A DNA stretch of 64,000 nucleotides from positions 64,634-128,633 of the forward strand of contig BDTW01000052.1 of assembly GCA_002897735.1 (NCBI GenBank), written 5' to 3'. Shown in pieces: positions 36,015 through 44,854 of this stretch. The translations under genes and the position numbers were made by a program. Each line of letters begins with the position of its first letter. The first letter of the stretch is position 1. Under the pieces are notes generated by a model, which was not told the DNA's origin, ran no database searches, and saw only the letters and a list, made by a program, of their open reading frames with translations. The stretch comes from a bacterium BMS3Bbin13 (lineage in GTDB: Bacteria; Pseudomonadota; Gammaproteobacteria; 21-64-14).

Positions 36015-36551
36015 GGCGGTGCCGTCCCGGTCAGCCGGAATGTGTGCGCCGGCACGCCCACGCGTGCACCTGGCGCCGTACCGGGGACTTGCGGCGTCGC
36101 CGCCGCGGTCCGCGGGGTCCGTGCATTCCTGTGCGGGTGAGATCCTGACAGAGCGGTAGAGAACGCTGTGGTATTGCTGCACGGGGAGCGCGAATACGCA
36201 GGCTGCAAGACCCCGTGAGCGATCAGCGATCAGGGTGGCGGCCGGTTGCGAAAATTCTTTACGGATCGGGCCCGGGCTCGCCATGCCTCGTAGGTGTGAC
36301 GCCTGCACGCGCCACCCATCCGGGGATTCGACTTGGAATTTTCGAGTACTCTGTCCCCTTGAATTCCTTTTATAATGGGATGGTTAACAGATGGGCCGTG
36401 TCCTCCGGCCCCACGGAGATCGCCATGTCCGGATCCCTGCCCCGCTCCCCGGTCGGTGAGCGGGTCCGCCGCCGGTTGTTCGACTGTCGCGGGGGGCGTT
36501 ACGTCAGACGCCCGCCGGCGCACTGATCGCGTCGTGCCGTCGGGCCAACGG
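36015..36551. other. Intergenic region with a TATAAT box
   Basis: No gene is supported. A TATAAT at 36369-36374 inside an AT-rich patch could be the -10 for the TerB-like gene, but the spacing to any -35 is poor. A GC hairpin, GGGCCGTG...CACGG, lies just after it near 36393-36417. Confidence 0.4.
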
Positions 36552-37022
36552 ATGTTTCACGCGCTGCACAAGTTTTTCGAGAACCGCGTGCGCCCGGCGC
36601 AGGCGGGCGAGGTCGGTGACGACGGCGTGCGCCTGGCCACCGCGGCGCTGCTCATGGAGATGGCGCGTGCCGACTTCACGGTCCAGGAGGTCGAGCGACG
36701 CGAGGTGGCGGAACTGTTACGGCGGACCTTCGGGCTGTCCGGTGAGGAGACCGCCGACTTGGTCGCGCTCGCCGAACAGGCATCGCGCGAGTCGGTCTCG
36801 CTCCAGGAATTCACCCACCTCATCAACTGCCATTTCCCCCCGGAGCGCAAGGAGCAGGTGGTCCGATTGCTGTGGGAGGTGGCCTTCGCCGATGCACGCA
36901 TCGACAAGTACGAGGAATATCTCGTGCGCAAGGTGGCCGATCTGCTCTACGTGTCGCACACGGCGTTCATTCGCGCCAAGCTGGCGGCCCAGGAACGGGC
37001 CATGGGTCCGTCCACCGGGTAG
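36552..37022 (+). CDS. TerB-family (tellurite-resistance-like helical) protein
   Basis: A 156-residue all-helical protein: LHKFFENRVRP, RLATAALLMEMARADFTVQEVERREVAELL, and EVAFADARIDKYEEYLVRKVADLLYVSHTAFIRAK. The ADFT...E and ADARIDKYEE pairs are the acidic, metal-binding positions of TerB-like domains. The start at 36552 begins the domain; the frame remains open further upstream without domain sequence. Family members occur widely outside tellurite loci, so no tellurite role is claimed. Confidence 0.82.
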   Translation: MFHALHKFFENRVRPAQAGEVGDDGVRLATAALLMEMARADFTVQEVERREVAELLRRTFGLSGEETADLVALAEQASRESVSLQEFTHLINCHFPPERKEQVVRLLWEVAFADARIDKYEEYLVRKVADLLYVSHTAFIRAKLAAQERAMGPSTG

Positions 37023-37485
37023 AGAGGGAGACCGGCATCCTGTACCGGGGTGTCGCTACCTCGTGAAAGATTTTGGGACATCCCAGTCCCAAAATCGACT
37101 CGCCTACGCGACAAGCTTTTGGGCCCCGGCCGCCCTGCGTCCGTCGCCGCTCCGGCGACACGCCCGCACCCTACGCCTCTCGGGGACTACCCGCCTCGTG
37201 CTTCGCACTTCCCTGGCGGGCAGCAAGGGGGAGGGCTCTCGCACTTCTCCGCCCGGCACTTCATACGGCCGGCCTTCGAAGCGCGGTTACGGTCCATCGG
37301 CTTCGTGCACGCCGACGCCTTGCCGTGACCGTCGCGGAAGGACCCGTATCCGGTCGGCTATCGACTGCGGGGTACGGAATCCGGGCGGTGGAGTTCAGCC
37401 ACGGCAAAGCGGGCCGTAGCCGCAACGGCCCGCGCGCGCACCCCTGCGTCGCCCGGGGTGCGGCGCCATTGCGGGTCAAGCCGCT
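37023..37485. other. Unexplained intergenic stretch with an 11-bp-arm hairpin
   Basis: Begins with a perfect hairpin GATTTTGGGAC-ATCCCA-GTCCCAAAATC (37069-37096). The following 300 bases keep open frames on several strands but show no domain, repeat or ribosome site I recognise. It could be an element remnant. Confidence 0.35.
37405..37435 (-). terminator. Probable terminator of the HU-like gene
   Basis: Perfect 9-bp stem GCGGGCCGT-TGCGGCT-ACGGCCCGC on the minus strand, followed by TTTGCC, about 50 bases past the HU-like stop. The T tract is short, so termination may be weak. Confidence 0.55.
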
Positions 37486-37839
37486 TTACACCATATCCTT
37501 CAGGTTCTTGAGGGGCTGCACCTTGACCACGTTGCGGGCCGGCTTCGCCTTGAAGACCGTCTCCTCGCCGGTGAACGGATTGATCCCCTTGCGCGCCTTG
37601 GTCGCCGGCTTGCGCACGACCTTGATCTTCATGAGACCGGGCACCGTGAAGACTCCGGGACCTTTCTTCAGATCGCGCTTCATCATGGCGGACATGGCAT
37701 CGAACACGGAGCCCACGTCTTTCTTGGTCAGGCCGGTGTGATCGGAGAGGTAGGAGTAGATTTCGGCTTTGGTGGCGGGCTTCTTCGGGGCCGTGGTCTT
37801 TTTCGTGATTCGCGCGACGGATTTCTTTTTTACGGCCAT
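37486..37839 (-). CDS. HU-family DNA-binding protein with basic N-terminal extension
   Basis: A 117-residue nucleoid protein. The HU/IHF fold starts near residue 20 (KAEIYSYLSDHTGLTKKDVGSVFDAMSAMMKRDLKK), then the beta-arm region GVFTVPGLMKIKVVRKPATKARKGINPFTGEETVFKAKPARNVVKVQPLKNLKDMV, with the DNA-intercalating NP motif as INPFTGEE. The lysine-rich N-terminal tail (MAVKKKSVARITKKTTAPKKP) resembles the H1-like protein elsewhere in this window and is absent from classical HU. Start 37839 is preferred over an upstream open frame. Confidence 0.9.
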   Translation of the reverse strand: MAVKKKSVARITKKTTAPKKPATKAEIYSYLSDHTGLTKKDVGSVFDAMSAMMKRDLKKGPGVFTVPGLMKIKVVRKPATKARKGINPFTGEETVFKAKPARNVVKVQPLKNLKDMV

Positions 37840-38171
37840 TGACACACTCCTTCGTGGATCATGATGGTGTGATCGGGCGCCGTAAAGATAGCACATGTTG
37901 CGTGCGCGTAGAGCCGGAAATACAGTGAATCCGTGCGCCGGACACACTCCGTTCGGTGAGCGGATATCGGTCGGCGACGGTCACCGGCGGGCGCATCTCA
38001 TGCATGGCCGGCGAAGCGGATGTTCCCCACGGCTGTGCACCGCGAGCCGTGCGTCCCGGGGTGCCGGGTGTGGCCCGTGACGGGCACAAGCTGACGCAGC
38101 CGGTCACCCGCAGCCGCCGGTGTACCGCCCCTGATTTTTCAACGTTCTGTTGTTTCTGCGTATCCTGCCGG

Positions 38172-38186
38172 TGGCACGGGAAATGC
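38172..38186 (+). promoter_or_regulatory. Sigma54 (RpoN) -24/-12 promoter candidate
   Basis: TGGCACGGGAAATGC matches the TGGCACG-N4-TTGC consensus with one mismatch. It lies about 190 bases before the Sel1-repeat gene, leaving a long untranslated leader. The 38187-38376 interval and the upstream 37840-38171 stretch contain no gene. Confidence 0.65.
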
Positions 38187-38376
38187 TTCAGTCAGGATGC
38201 GCGCACAAATTGTGAACTGGGACACGAAGTCGGCGTGCGCCGTTCCACAGGGAGCCTCCGGGCAGTGGTGACATCGCGGGGGCGGCAGGGAGTGCCCGAG
38301 ACCGCCAACCGATATTCCGCCGGTGCAGGGCCCTGGAAGCGGCCCCCCCGGGCGGGGAGTCACGGGAGGACCGAGG

Positions 38377-38889
38377 ATGATGCAGACTACGGGATCGCGG
38401 CAGTGGGAAGAGGCGGGCACCCGGGATCGGGCGCAGGCGCACTACCGGGAAGGGCGGCGCTACGAATTGGGCATCGGTGTGTGTGCAGACGCGCACACCG
38501 CCTATCAGCGCTACCGGCGTGCCGCCATGCTCGGCTACCCGGACGCCCAGAATGCGCTGGGTTTTCTCTATGCGACCGGGCACGGTGTGTCGCGCAACGA
38601 GGCACTTGCCGCGTCCTGGTTCCACAGCGCGGCGAAGCAGGGCCACACCGGTGCGCAGGCGAACCTGGGGACGCTCTACGCCGAGGGCCGCGGCCTGCCC
38701 AAGGACGAGGCGGAGGCACTCGAGTGGTACGAGCGCGCCGCCGAAGGCGGCAACCCCGACGCCCAGGAATTTCTCGCCAAGTCCTTGCGGGAAGGTCTGC
38801 TCGGGTTGCGTAAGGACCCGGCCCAAGCGGGTTTCTGGGAGGTCCTGGCGGTCTACTCACGGGCCGCCGTCGAGGGATTCCAACCCTGA
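38377..38889 (+). CDS. Sel1-repeat (TPR-like) protein
   Basis: A 170-residue protein with about three Sel1-like repeats of 36 residues: HTAYQRYRRAAMLGYPDAQNALGFLYATGHGV, EALAASWFHSAAKQGHTGAQANLGTLYAEGRGL, and EALEWYERAAEGGNPDAQEFLAKSL. Such repeats are protein-interaction scaffolds. No signal peptide is seen, so it is cytoplasmic. GGAGG at 38365-38369 sets the start at 38377 (a second ATG follows at 38380). A good sigma54-like promoter lies upstream. Confidence 0.85.
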   Translation: MMQTTGSRQWEEAGTRDRAQAHYREGRRYELGIGVCADAHTAYQRYRRAAMLGYPDAQNALGFLYATGHGVSRNEALAASWFHSAAKQGHTGAQANLGTLYAEGRGLPKDEAEALEWYERAAEGGNPDAQEFLAKSLREGLLGLRKDPAQAGFWEVLAVYSRAAVEGFQP

Positions 38890-38928
38890 CTCCCCGCGCC
38901 CGGTCCCGGCGGATGCCGGGCGCGGCGG

Positions 38929-39249
38929 GTGGGGCCGCCGACCTCGATATCGAGGCGCTCCTCGATTGCCCCCACCGTAGTCTGTCGGCGGGCCGGCGCA
39001 CTCGCGTGGCCCTCCATCTACGTCTTCGAGGGCATGCGCGCCATCGTGCTCGATCATGTCTTCCGCGGCGACCTGCTCGTGCGTGCGGCCTTACTCAACA
39101 TCGCCTACCTGGCGGTCGGAGCGGCGGTCTTTCCGGCGGCGTTCCACACCGCCCGGCGCCGGGGCCTGCCGCTTGCAGGTCTGAATAACGGCGCACCTCA
39201 GCCCGAGGCCAAGCGGTGCGCCCAGCGGGTGGTCTCCGGGAGCCGGTAG
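38929..39249 (+). pseudogene. C-terminal remnant of an ABC-2 type transporter permease
   Basis: From about 38985 the frame reads LAWPSIYVFEGMRAIVLDHVFRGDLLVRAALLNIAYLAVGAAVFPAAFHTARRRG. This is the typical last two helices of an ABC-2 permease (YVFEGMR block). Nothing upstream continues it: the preceding bases do not encode further helices, and no ATPase is present. The frame then runs into the 3' end of nfi on the other strand. It is therefore a decayed gene tail. Confidence 0.65.
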
Positions 39250-39875
39250 CGCGGCGTACACGCGAGCACATATTCGACGGCCGTGGACAGACTCACGCGG
39301 TGCCCGACCGATACATACACCGGCCGCACCCCGCGGCGGGTGCGCAGCACCGCACCGATGACCTCGCCCGCGTCCTCCAGCGGGACCCAGGCGCCGCGGT
39401 GTATGGGCGGTGCGCCGTGCGTGCCCGTCAGCCGCGACTTGGCGACGCCGATCGCGGGCAGGTCGGTGATCACGCCGAGATGGCAGGCGAGTCCGAAACG
39501 GCGTGGATGGGCATAGCCGTGGGCATCGCACAGGATCAGGTCCGGTGTCGAGCGCAGGCGCCCGAGTGCGTCCAGCACCGCCGGGATTTCGCGGAACGAC
39601 AGCAGCCCGGGGACGTAGGGAAAGCTCGTCGGGCGGCGCGCCACCGCACGTTCCCACAGATCCAGCTCCGGGAAACGCAACACCGCCACCGCGGCGCGGG
39701 TCACCGCGCCGCCCCGCTCGAAGCCCACATCGACCCCGGCGACGTACCGGACCTTCCCGAACCGGTCCCGGGCCGAGACGCAATCGCGCAACCGCTGCTG
39801 GATGGCGATCGCTTCCCGCGGGCTTACATCCCAGCGGTGCGCGAGGTCGGCGGATACGCGATGTGTGGCGGGCAT
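39198..39875 (-). CDS. nfi: Endonuclease V (deoxyribonuclease V)
   Basis: Cuts DNA one base 3' of deaminated purines such as hypoxanthine. The 225-residue protein shows [15 protein letters not shown] (first catalytic Asp), [44 protein letters not shown] (second Asp, His) and [12 protein letters not shown]. Length is normal. Start 39875 begins the family sequence; an upstream extension to 39980 is not credited. Its 3' end overlaps the permease remnant on the opposite strand. Confidence 0.95.
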   Translation of the reverse strand: MPATHRVSADLAHRWDVSPREAIAIQQRLRDCVSARDRFGKVRYVAGVDVGFERGGAVTRAAVAVLRFPELDLWERAVARRPTSFPYVPGLLSFREIPAVLDALGRLRSTPDLILCDAHGYAHPRRFGLACHLGVITDLPAIGVAKSRLTGTHGAPPIHRGAWVPLEDAGEVIGAVLRTRRGVRPVYVSVGHRVSLSTAVEYVLACTPRYRLPETTRWAHRLASG

Positions 39876-39918
39876 TGCACGGATGATCGCATCACGTCCG
39901 GTAGAGCCTGCGCGGCCT

Positions 39919-40206
39919 TCAGTCGATCTCGTCCAGCGGGTTGGCCCATTTGCCGTGGCGGCTGGAGCCGTTGTCCACACCGGAGTCCTCGTGTTCGATG
40001 TCCATCGCGCCGGACCAGTCCTCCGGCGGCTCGATCGCTTCCAGACTCAGCGCCCGCCACGCGTCGAGATCCATTTCCTCCACGGTCCCATCGAAGTACT
40101 GGATCTCTACGGTGCCGTCGTCCTCGTCGACCGCGACGACCTCGAACGCGGCTCCCCCGGGCGTCCGGTACCAGTCTCCGACCCTCGGTTCATAATTCTC
40201 GGACAT
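39919..40206 (-). CDS. DUF6763-type small acidic protein
   Basis: A 95-residue acidic protein: [49 protein letters not shown], ending [11 protein letters not shown]. The Tudor/SH3-like opening and the conserved tail are those of a small gammaproteobacterial family of unknown function (DUF6763 by recollection). Its stop is 43 bases before the nfi start, so the two may be co-transcribed. The start at 40206 begins the conserved sequence. Confidence 0.75.
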   Translation of the reverse strand: MSENYEPRVGDWYRTPGGAAFEVVAVDEDDGTVEIQYFDGTVEEMDLDAWRALSLEAIEPPEDWSGAMDIEHEDSGVDNGSSRHGKWANPLDEID

Positions 40207-40342
40207 CTCCGCCGGCTTCCCCTGGTTGGTCCGCCGTGAGCGCCGCCGTCTGCTCAATAGTGCGCCCGCGCCCTCTGTAATCAATTATAGAACCTATACG
40301 GGGCCGGGGCCTGGTCCCCGCGGACGCCCGCCCCGGACCTCC

Positions 40343-40668
40343 CGGTAGGGCCGGGCTCGCCCGGCCGAGGACGCGGACCCATAGGAATCGCGGCGGCGCC
40401 CCGCAACGGCGTCGGCGGGCCGAGGCCCGCCCTACCGGAATTCGCGCATCTCTATCCCCCCGGTAGGGCCGGGCTCGCCCGGCCGACGGCGTTGAAATCC
40501 GGCGTAGTGTCGAAATTCCCAGCGTTGTCGGCGGGCCGAGGCCCGCCCTACGGTGAAACGCGCACGGTCGTCCACCGGTAGGGCCGGGCTTGCCCGGCCG
40601 AGGACGTTGAAACCCGGGGTAGTGTCGAAATTCCCAACGTTGTCGGCGGGCCGAGGCCCGCCCTACGG
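40343..40668. repeat. Intergenic GC palindromic repeat cluster including a ~115-bp tandem duplication
   Basis: At least five alternating copies of the GTAGGGCCGGGCTCGCCCGG / CGGCGGGCCGAGGCCCGCCC family. Two successive ~115-bp units, beginning at 40461 and 40576, share the same spacer (GTTGAAA.CC, TAGTGTCGAAATTCCCA) and the same TACGGTGAAA.GCGCACGG junction, so this part is a tandem duplication. A third partial unit fades near 40690. Confidence 0.88.
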
Positions 40669-40713
40669 TGAAATGCGCACGGTCGTCCATCGGTCGTCCT
40701 TGCCCGACCGACG

Positions 40714-41397
40714 CTACTCGGCACCGGCCTCGGGGGGCGGCGCCGCCCCGGGCCCTTGCGTGGGGTTGGGTGCGGGGGTGCTCGTCGCGCGCGCCCGCTC
40801 GCTGCGGGCGCCCCGTGCGAGCGGTGTGCAGCAGGCAGCGTACTCGGCGCCGCCGAGCAGGCGGTCGAGCAGCCGCGAAGTCCGCGTCGCATCGGCCGAA
40901 TCGTCCCACAGCCAGAACATGAACGTGGTGAGGAAGATCGCCGTGAGCGCGGTCTCCTCCAGCGCCCGCCAGAAATGGCGCGCGTCACGTCGGGTCGCCT
41001 CGCGCAGCCACTGCACGGTGCGGTTTACTCCGAGCAGCGCCCGGCACTGGATATGGACGTGGCCCGGCTCCAGGTGCGTGAGCACCATCTGCCGGGTCGC
41101 CCGCCGGTGCGTCGCGAGGGTGCGCAGCCATGTCATGATGGCGCGGTGCAGGCGCGCCCTGGGCGGCAGTCCCTTGAACTCCGGGCGCGCGGCGTCGGCG
41201 AGCAGTGCGCGGTCGGCGCGTTCGAACCAGGCATCGACCAGGTCCTCCTTCTCGCGGAACCAGTTCGGCAGGTCGGCAAGGGCGACACCGGCGCTGTGCG
41301 CGGCCTCCGCGAGGCGCACCGCCTCCCACCCTCTCGTTTCCGCAATCTCCAGGGCCGCATCGAGGATCCGGTCCCGGGCTTCCCGTCGTTGCGTCAC
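40714..41397 (-). CDS. TetR-family transcriptional regulator
   Basis: A 227-residue regulator with an N-terminal HTH: TQRREARDRILDAALEIAETRGWEAVRLAEAAHSAGVALADLPNWFREKEDLV. The ligand-binding half is helical, and the proline/alanine-rich tail is unusual. The likely start is GTG at 41397, with GGAGG 9 bases upstream; an ATG at 41433 is possible. The sequence at the turn (GVALADLPNWF instead of GVS..TLYRHF) is divergent for TetR, suggesting a distinct subgroup. The target is unknown. Confidence 0.82.
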   Translation of the reverse strand: MTQRREARDRILDAALEIAETRGWEAVRLAEAAHSAGVALADLPNWFREKEDLVDAWFERADRALLADAARPEFKGLPPRARLHRAIMTWLRTLATHRRATRQMVLTHLEPGHVHIQCRALLGVNRTVQWLREATRRDARHFWRALEETALTAIFLTTFMFWLWDDSADATRTSRLLDRLLGGAEYAACCTPLARGARSERARATSTPAPNPTQGPGAAPPPEAGAE

Positions 41398-41615
41398 GGT
41401 GTCATCCCTCCAGTGTCGGCTTCGGCGCTGCATCTGTTCCCGCCCGCTCTTGTTAATAGTAGGACGGTTGGCGCCCGGGTCAAGGCGCGGTGCGGGCGGG
41501 ATCGGCGAGGTCGGTTATCGGGGGAAGGGCGATACGGTGCCGGTTGCGCTGGAGCCGTTGCTGAAAATGCCGGGGTGTACCGGCTGCCCGCGCTGCGGCG
41601 TTCGCCGCCGGGGAG

Positions 41616-42656
41616 TCAGGGACAGGGGTTGGGGTGTTCGCGGTGGATCGCCTCGATACCTTCCAGCACCGCAGGTGGGAGTTCGATCTCGATACCGGCG
41701 ATATCCGCAGCCAACTGTTCCAGATGGGTGGCGCCGATGATGGTGGCGGTGAGAAACCCGCGGGTGTTCACGAAGGCGAGGGCCATTTGCGCCGGATCCA
41801 GCCCGTTGTCGCGCGCCAGCTCGACATAGGCGCGCGTTGCCGCCTCGCCCTGCGGATTGCTATAGCGCTGGAAGCGCTCGAACAGCGTCAGGCGCGCTCC
41901 GGGCGGCTGCGTACCGCCCAAGTATTTCCCGCTCAATACGCCGAACGCCAGGGGCGAGTAGGCGAGCAGGCCGACCGCCTCGCGGTGGGCGATCTCCGCG
42001 AGCCCGATCTCGAAGGTGCGATTCAGCAGGTTGTAGGGGTTCTGCACGCTCACGATCCGCGGCAGGCCCTCGCGTCGTGCGATCTCCAGGTAGCGCATCA
42101 TCCCCCACGGGGTCTCGTTGGATACGCCGATGTGACGCACCTTGCCGGCGCGCACCGCCTCGCCGAGGGCCTCGAGTGTCTCACCGATGGGGGTGGCGTC
42201 CGGATCGGGTTCGGGCGCGTAGCCGAGGCGGCCGAAGAAGTTGGTGTGCCGCGCCGGCCAGTGCACTTGGTAGAGATCCAGGTAATCGGTTCGCAGGCGT
42301 CTCAGGCTGGCGTCGAGGGCCGCCTGGATATTGCGCCGGTCGAGCCGCGGGGTGCCCCCGCGCAGGTAGTGCAGCTCGTCGCCGGGCCCCGCCACCTTGG
42401 AGGCCAGCACCACCCGGTCGCGACAGCGCCGGGCGGCCAGCCAGGTGCCGATATATGCCTCGGTGAGCCCCTGGGTCCCGGCGCGCGGCGGGACCGGGTA
42501 CATCTCCGCGCTATCGATGAAGTTGATTCCGTGCGCGAGCGCGTAGTCGAGCTGCGCGTGGGCCTCGCGCTCGTCATTCTGCTCGCCGAAGGTCATGGTG
42601 CCGAGGCAGAGGGCGCTGACTTTCAGGTCCGTGTCCGCGAGGGTTCGATATTGCAC
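41616..42656 (-). CDS. Aldo/keto reductase, Tas-like
   Basis: A 346-residue NADPH-dependent reductase of the Tas/AKR11-12 type. It shows TLADTDLKVSALCLGTMTFGEQN, the catalytic Tyr region INFIDSAEMYPVPPRAG, VVLASKVAGPG, LDLYQVHWPARHTNFFGRLGY (Tas-specific wording), VRHIGVSNETPWGMMRYLEIA and ATIIGATHLEQLAADI. The start is GTG at 42656 behind GGAG. It lies 80 bases past the prk stop on the same strand, so it may be co-transcribed with prk. The substrate is unknown. Confidence 0.92.
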   Translation of the reverse strand: MQYRTLADTDLKVSALCLGTMTFGEQNDEREAHAQLDYALAHGINFIDSAEMYPVPPRAGTQGLTEAYIGTWLAARRCRDRVVLASKVAGPGDELHYLRGGTPRLDRRNIQAALDASLRRLRTDYLDLYQVHWPARHTNFFGRLGYAPEPDPDATPIGETLEALGEAVRAGKVRHIGVSNETPWGMMRYLEIARREGLPRIVSVQNPYNLLNRTFEIGLAEIAHREAVGLLAYSPLAFGVLSGKYLGGTQPPGARLTLFERFQRYSNPQGEAATRAYVELARDNGLDPAQMALAFVNTRGFLTATIIGATHLEQLAADIAGIEIELPPAVLEGIEAIHREHPNPCP

Positions 42657-42736
42657 GCGCGTCTCCGGATGGCGATGCGACCGGTATCGGAGCCGGGTCC
42701 CGGTACGTTCGGCCGGCGGTGCGGCGCGGGCGGAGT

Positions 42737-43615
42737 TCAGGCCCGGCGGGTCTTGCGCCGGTTCTCCATCAGCCGTTCGATGATCGGCGTCAGGATGACC
42801 TCCATGGCGAACCCCATCTTTCCGGCCGGCGCCACGATCGTGTTGGGCCGCGACATGAAGGAGTCGTGGAGCATACGCAACAGATAGGGGAAATCCGCGG
42901 ACTTGGGGTTGCGGAAACGGATTACCACGAAACTCTCGTCCGGTGCGGGGATCTCCCGGGCGATGAACGGGTTGGAGGTGTCCACCGTGGGTACCCGCTG
43001 AAAGTTGATGTGGGTGCGCGAGAACTGCGGCGTGATGTAGTGCACATAGTCGTACATGCGGCGCAGGATCGTGTCCGTGACCGCCTCGGCGCTGTAGCCG
43101 CGCTCCTTGCAATCGCGGTGGATCTTCTGGATCCACTCGAGGTTGACGATCGGCGCGACCCCCACGAGAGTATCCACGTGGCGCGCGGCGTTGATCTTGT
43201 CGGTCACGACCCCGCCGTGCAGTCCCTCGTAGAAAAGCAGATCGCTGTCCGGCGGAATCGGCTCCCACGGAGTGAAGGTGCCCGGCTCCTGGTTGTACGG
43301 GGCCGCCTCCTCCTCGCTGTGGAGATAGAAGCGACGCTGCCCCCCCCCGCTCTCGCCGTATTCGCGGAACAGGGCTTCGAGGTGATCGAAGAGGTTCCCC
43401 TCGGGGCCGAAGTGGCTGACGTTGCGATGCTCGGCCTGCGCATCGGCGATCGCTTTTTTCATCTCCTGGCGGTCGTAGCGGTGAAAGCTATCGCCCTCCA
43501 CGATCACCGGGTTGCTCCCCATGCGGCGGAAGATGTGCTCGAAGGCGCGTTTGACGGTGCTCGTGCCGGCCCCGGAGGAGCCCGTCACTGCGATGATCGG
43601 GTGTTGTTCCGACAT
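42737..43615 (-). CDS. prkB: Phosphoribulokinase (class I, bacterial)
   Basis: Phosphorylates ribulose 5-phosphate to ribulose 1,5-bisphosphate, the substrate of Rubisco, and so marks a Calvin cycle. The 292-residue protein begins MSEQHPIIAVTGSSGAGTST with the P-loop at residues 12-20. It carries VIVEGDSFHRYDR, HFGPEGNLFDHLEALFREYGESGGG, DLLFYEGLHGGVV, NLEWIQKIHRDCKERGYSAEAVTD and RVPTVDTSNPF. No rbcL, cbbR or other cbb genes are in the window. The start at 43615 has GGAGT close upstream. Confidence 0.96.
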   Translation of the reverse strand: MSEQHPIIAVTGSSGAGTSTVKRAFEHIFRRMGSNPVIVEGDSFHRYDRQEMKKAIADAQAEHRNVSHFGPEGNLFDHLEALFREYGESGGGQRRFYLHSEEEAAPYNQEPGTFTPWEPIPPDSDLLFYEGLHGGVVTDKINAARHVDTLVGVAPIVNLEWIQKIHRDCKERGYSAEAVTDTILRRMYDYVHYITPQFSRTHINFQRVPTVDTSNPFIAREIPAPDESFVVIRFRNPKSADFPYLLRMLHDSFMSRPNTIVAPAGKMGFAMEVILTPIIERLMENRRKTRRA

Positions 43616-44096
43616 GTGCCACTCCTGAATCCAATACGTTCGGCGGCCAACCCGGGATCCGGCGCGGGCGAACGCGCCGGAGGGTACCGGAGGCCGGGCA
43701 ATCCGCAATTCTGCCCTACGACCTGCTTTGCCCACAAGCCTTTGCGTCGGCGAAGCGGCGTGGCGCGAATGGTCCCGGCGCCATTTTAAGGCGGGATACC
43801 GGCCGATGCGGGGTCCCCGCAGCATTCGGTGCGCGGCTAGAGGACCACCCTCCGGCCAATGCGAATAAGACGCATCGGCCGCCAATCCCGCCGGGGAAGT
43901 ACCGGTGGATGGCACGGCCGCCGACCATCGGGCGGCTTGAGCAGGGAAAAATACTATTACTTACAAATGGTTACAAAGCATGGTGTTGTTGTCGTTTCGC
44001 AAATCCTCGCCCGGGGGCGCCGTATCGATGTGATTTCTCGGGGCAGATTTTTTACAATAACCCCTTCAGCGCCAGGGGAACCCGCCGGCCTGGGAA
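43616..44096. other. Intergenic region with an AT-rich island
   Basis: Bases 43945-44065 are much AT-richer than the surroundings, including TACTATTACTTACAAATGGTTACAAAG. No gene with recognisable content is present. It probably carries the prk promoter at its prk-proximal end and the trmB transcript end at the other. Confidence 0.4.
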
Positions 44097-44834
44097 TTAT
44101 TGCCGTCGCACGAACGCCAAGTCCCAGACGCGGTGGCCGAGACGTTCCCCGCGGCGTTCGAAGCGGGTCGGTGGTCGATCGTCGGGACGCGGCGCGTAGC
44201 GCCCGACACCGGCCAGGTTCTCGAAGTCCGCGTTGGCTTCCATCACCTCCCGCATATGGCGGGCGTAGTCCTCCCAGTCGGTGGCCATCTCCAGGCGCCC
44301 GCCCGGTTTGAGCCGGCGGTGCGCCAGCTCGGCGAAGGCCGGTTGTACGATGCGACGCTTATGGTGGCGTTTCTTGGCCCATGGATCCGGGAAGAACAGC
44401 AGCATCCGGTCCAGCGATGCGTCGGGCAGGTGGTGCTCCAACACCTCGGCGGCGTCGGCGCACACCACGCGCACGTTGCCGATCCCCTCGGACTCCAGTT
44501 GCAGGAGCAGGTGCCCGATCCCCGGGCGGTGTACCTCGATCCCCAGGCAGTCGAGTTCCGGGTGTTGGCGGGCGAGGGCGACGAGCGCCTCGCCGTCGCC
44601 GAAACCGATCTCCAGGACGCGCGGGGCGCGGCGTCCGAAACAGGCGTCGAGATCGAGCGCCCCGTCCGGGAGGTCGGTGCCGAACCGGGTCCACAGAGTA
44701 TCGAGTGCGCGGCGTTGGGCGCGGGTCATGCGTCCCTCGCGGCGTACGAAGCTGCGCACGCGACGCCGCAGATTCTCACCGGGCAAGGTGGGGATGGCGT
44801 CCCCCCCGACTCCCGACTCCCGCGTCGCACCCAT
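44097..44834 (-). CDS. trmB: tRNA (guanine-N7-)-methyltransferase TrmB
   Basis: Methylates G46 of tRNAs using SAM. The 245-residue protein shows RVRSFVRREGRMTRAQRRALD, LEIGFGDGEALVALARQHPELDCLGIEVHRPGI, ADAAEVLEHHLPDASLDRMLLFFPDPWAKKRHHKRRIVQPAFAEL (the diagnostic PDPWxKKRHxKRR) and KPGGRLEMATDWEDYARHM. The start at 44834 (MGATRES) is 20 bases after the thiG stop, so it is probably the last gene of thiS-thiG-trmB. Confidence 0.95.
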   Translation of the reverse strand: MGATRESGVGGDAIPTLPGENLRRRVRSFVRREGRMTRAQRRALDTLWTRFGTDLPDGALDLDACFGRRAPRVLEIGFGDGEALVALARQHPELDCLGIEVHRPGIGHLLLQLESEGIGNVRVVCADAAEVLEHHLPDASLDRMLLFFPDPWAKKRHHKRRIVQPAFAELAHRRLKPGGRLEMATDWEDYARHMREVMEANADFENLAGVGRYAPRPDDRPPTRFERRGERLGHRVWDLAFVRRQ

Positions 44835-44854
44835 GGTGCGACGCGCTCGCAGAT

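Noticed and set aside
37050-37328. 92-codon plus-strand gene downstream of the TerB-like gene
   Set aside because: Proline/arginine-rich translation without a ribosome site or recognisable family; left as unexplained intergenic DNA.
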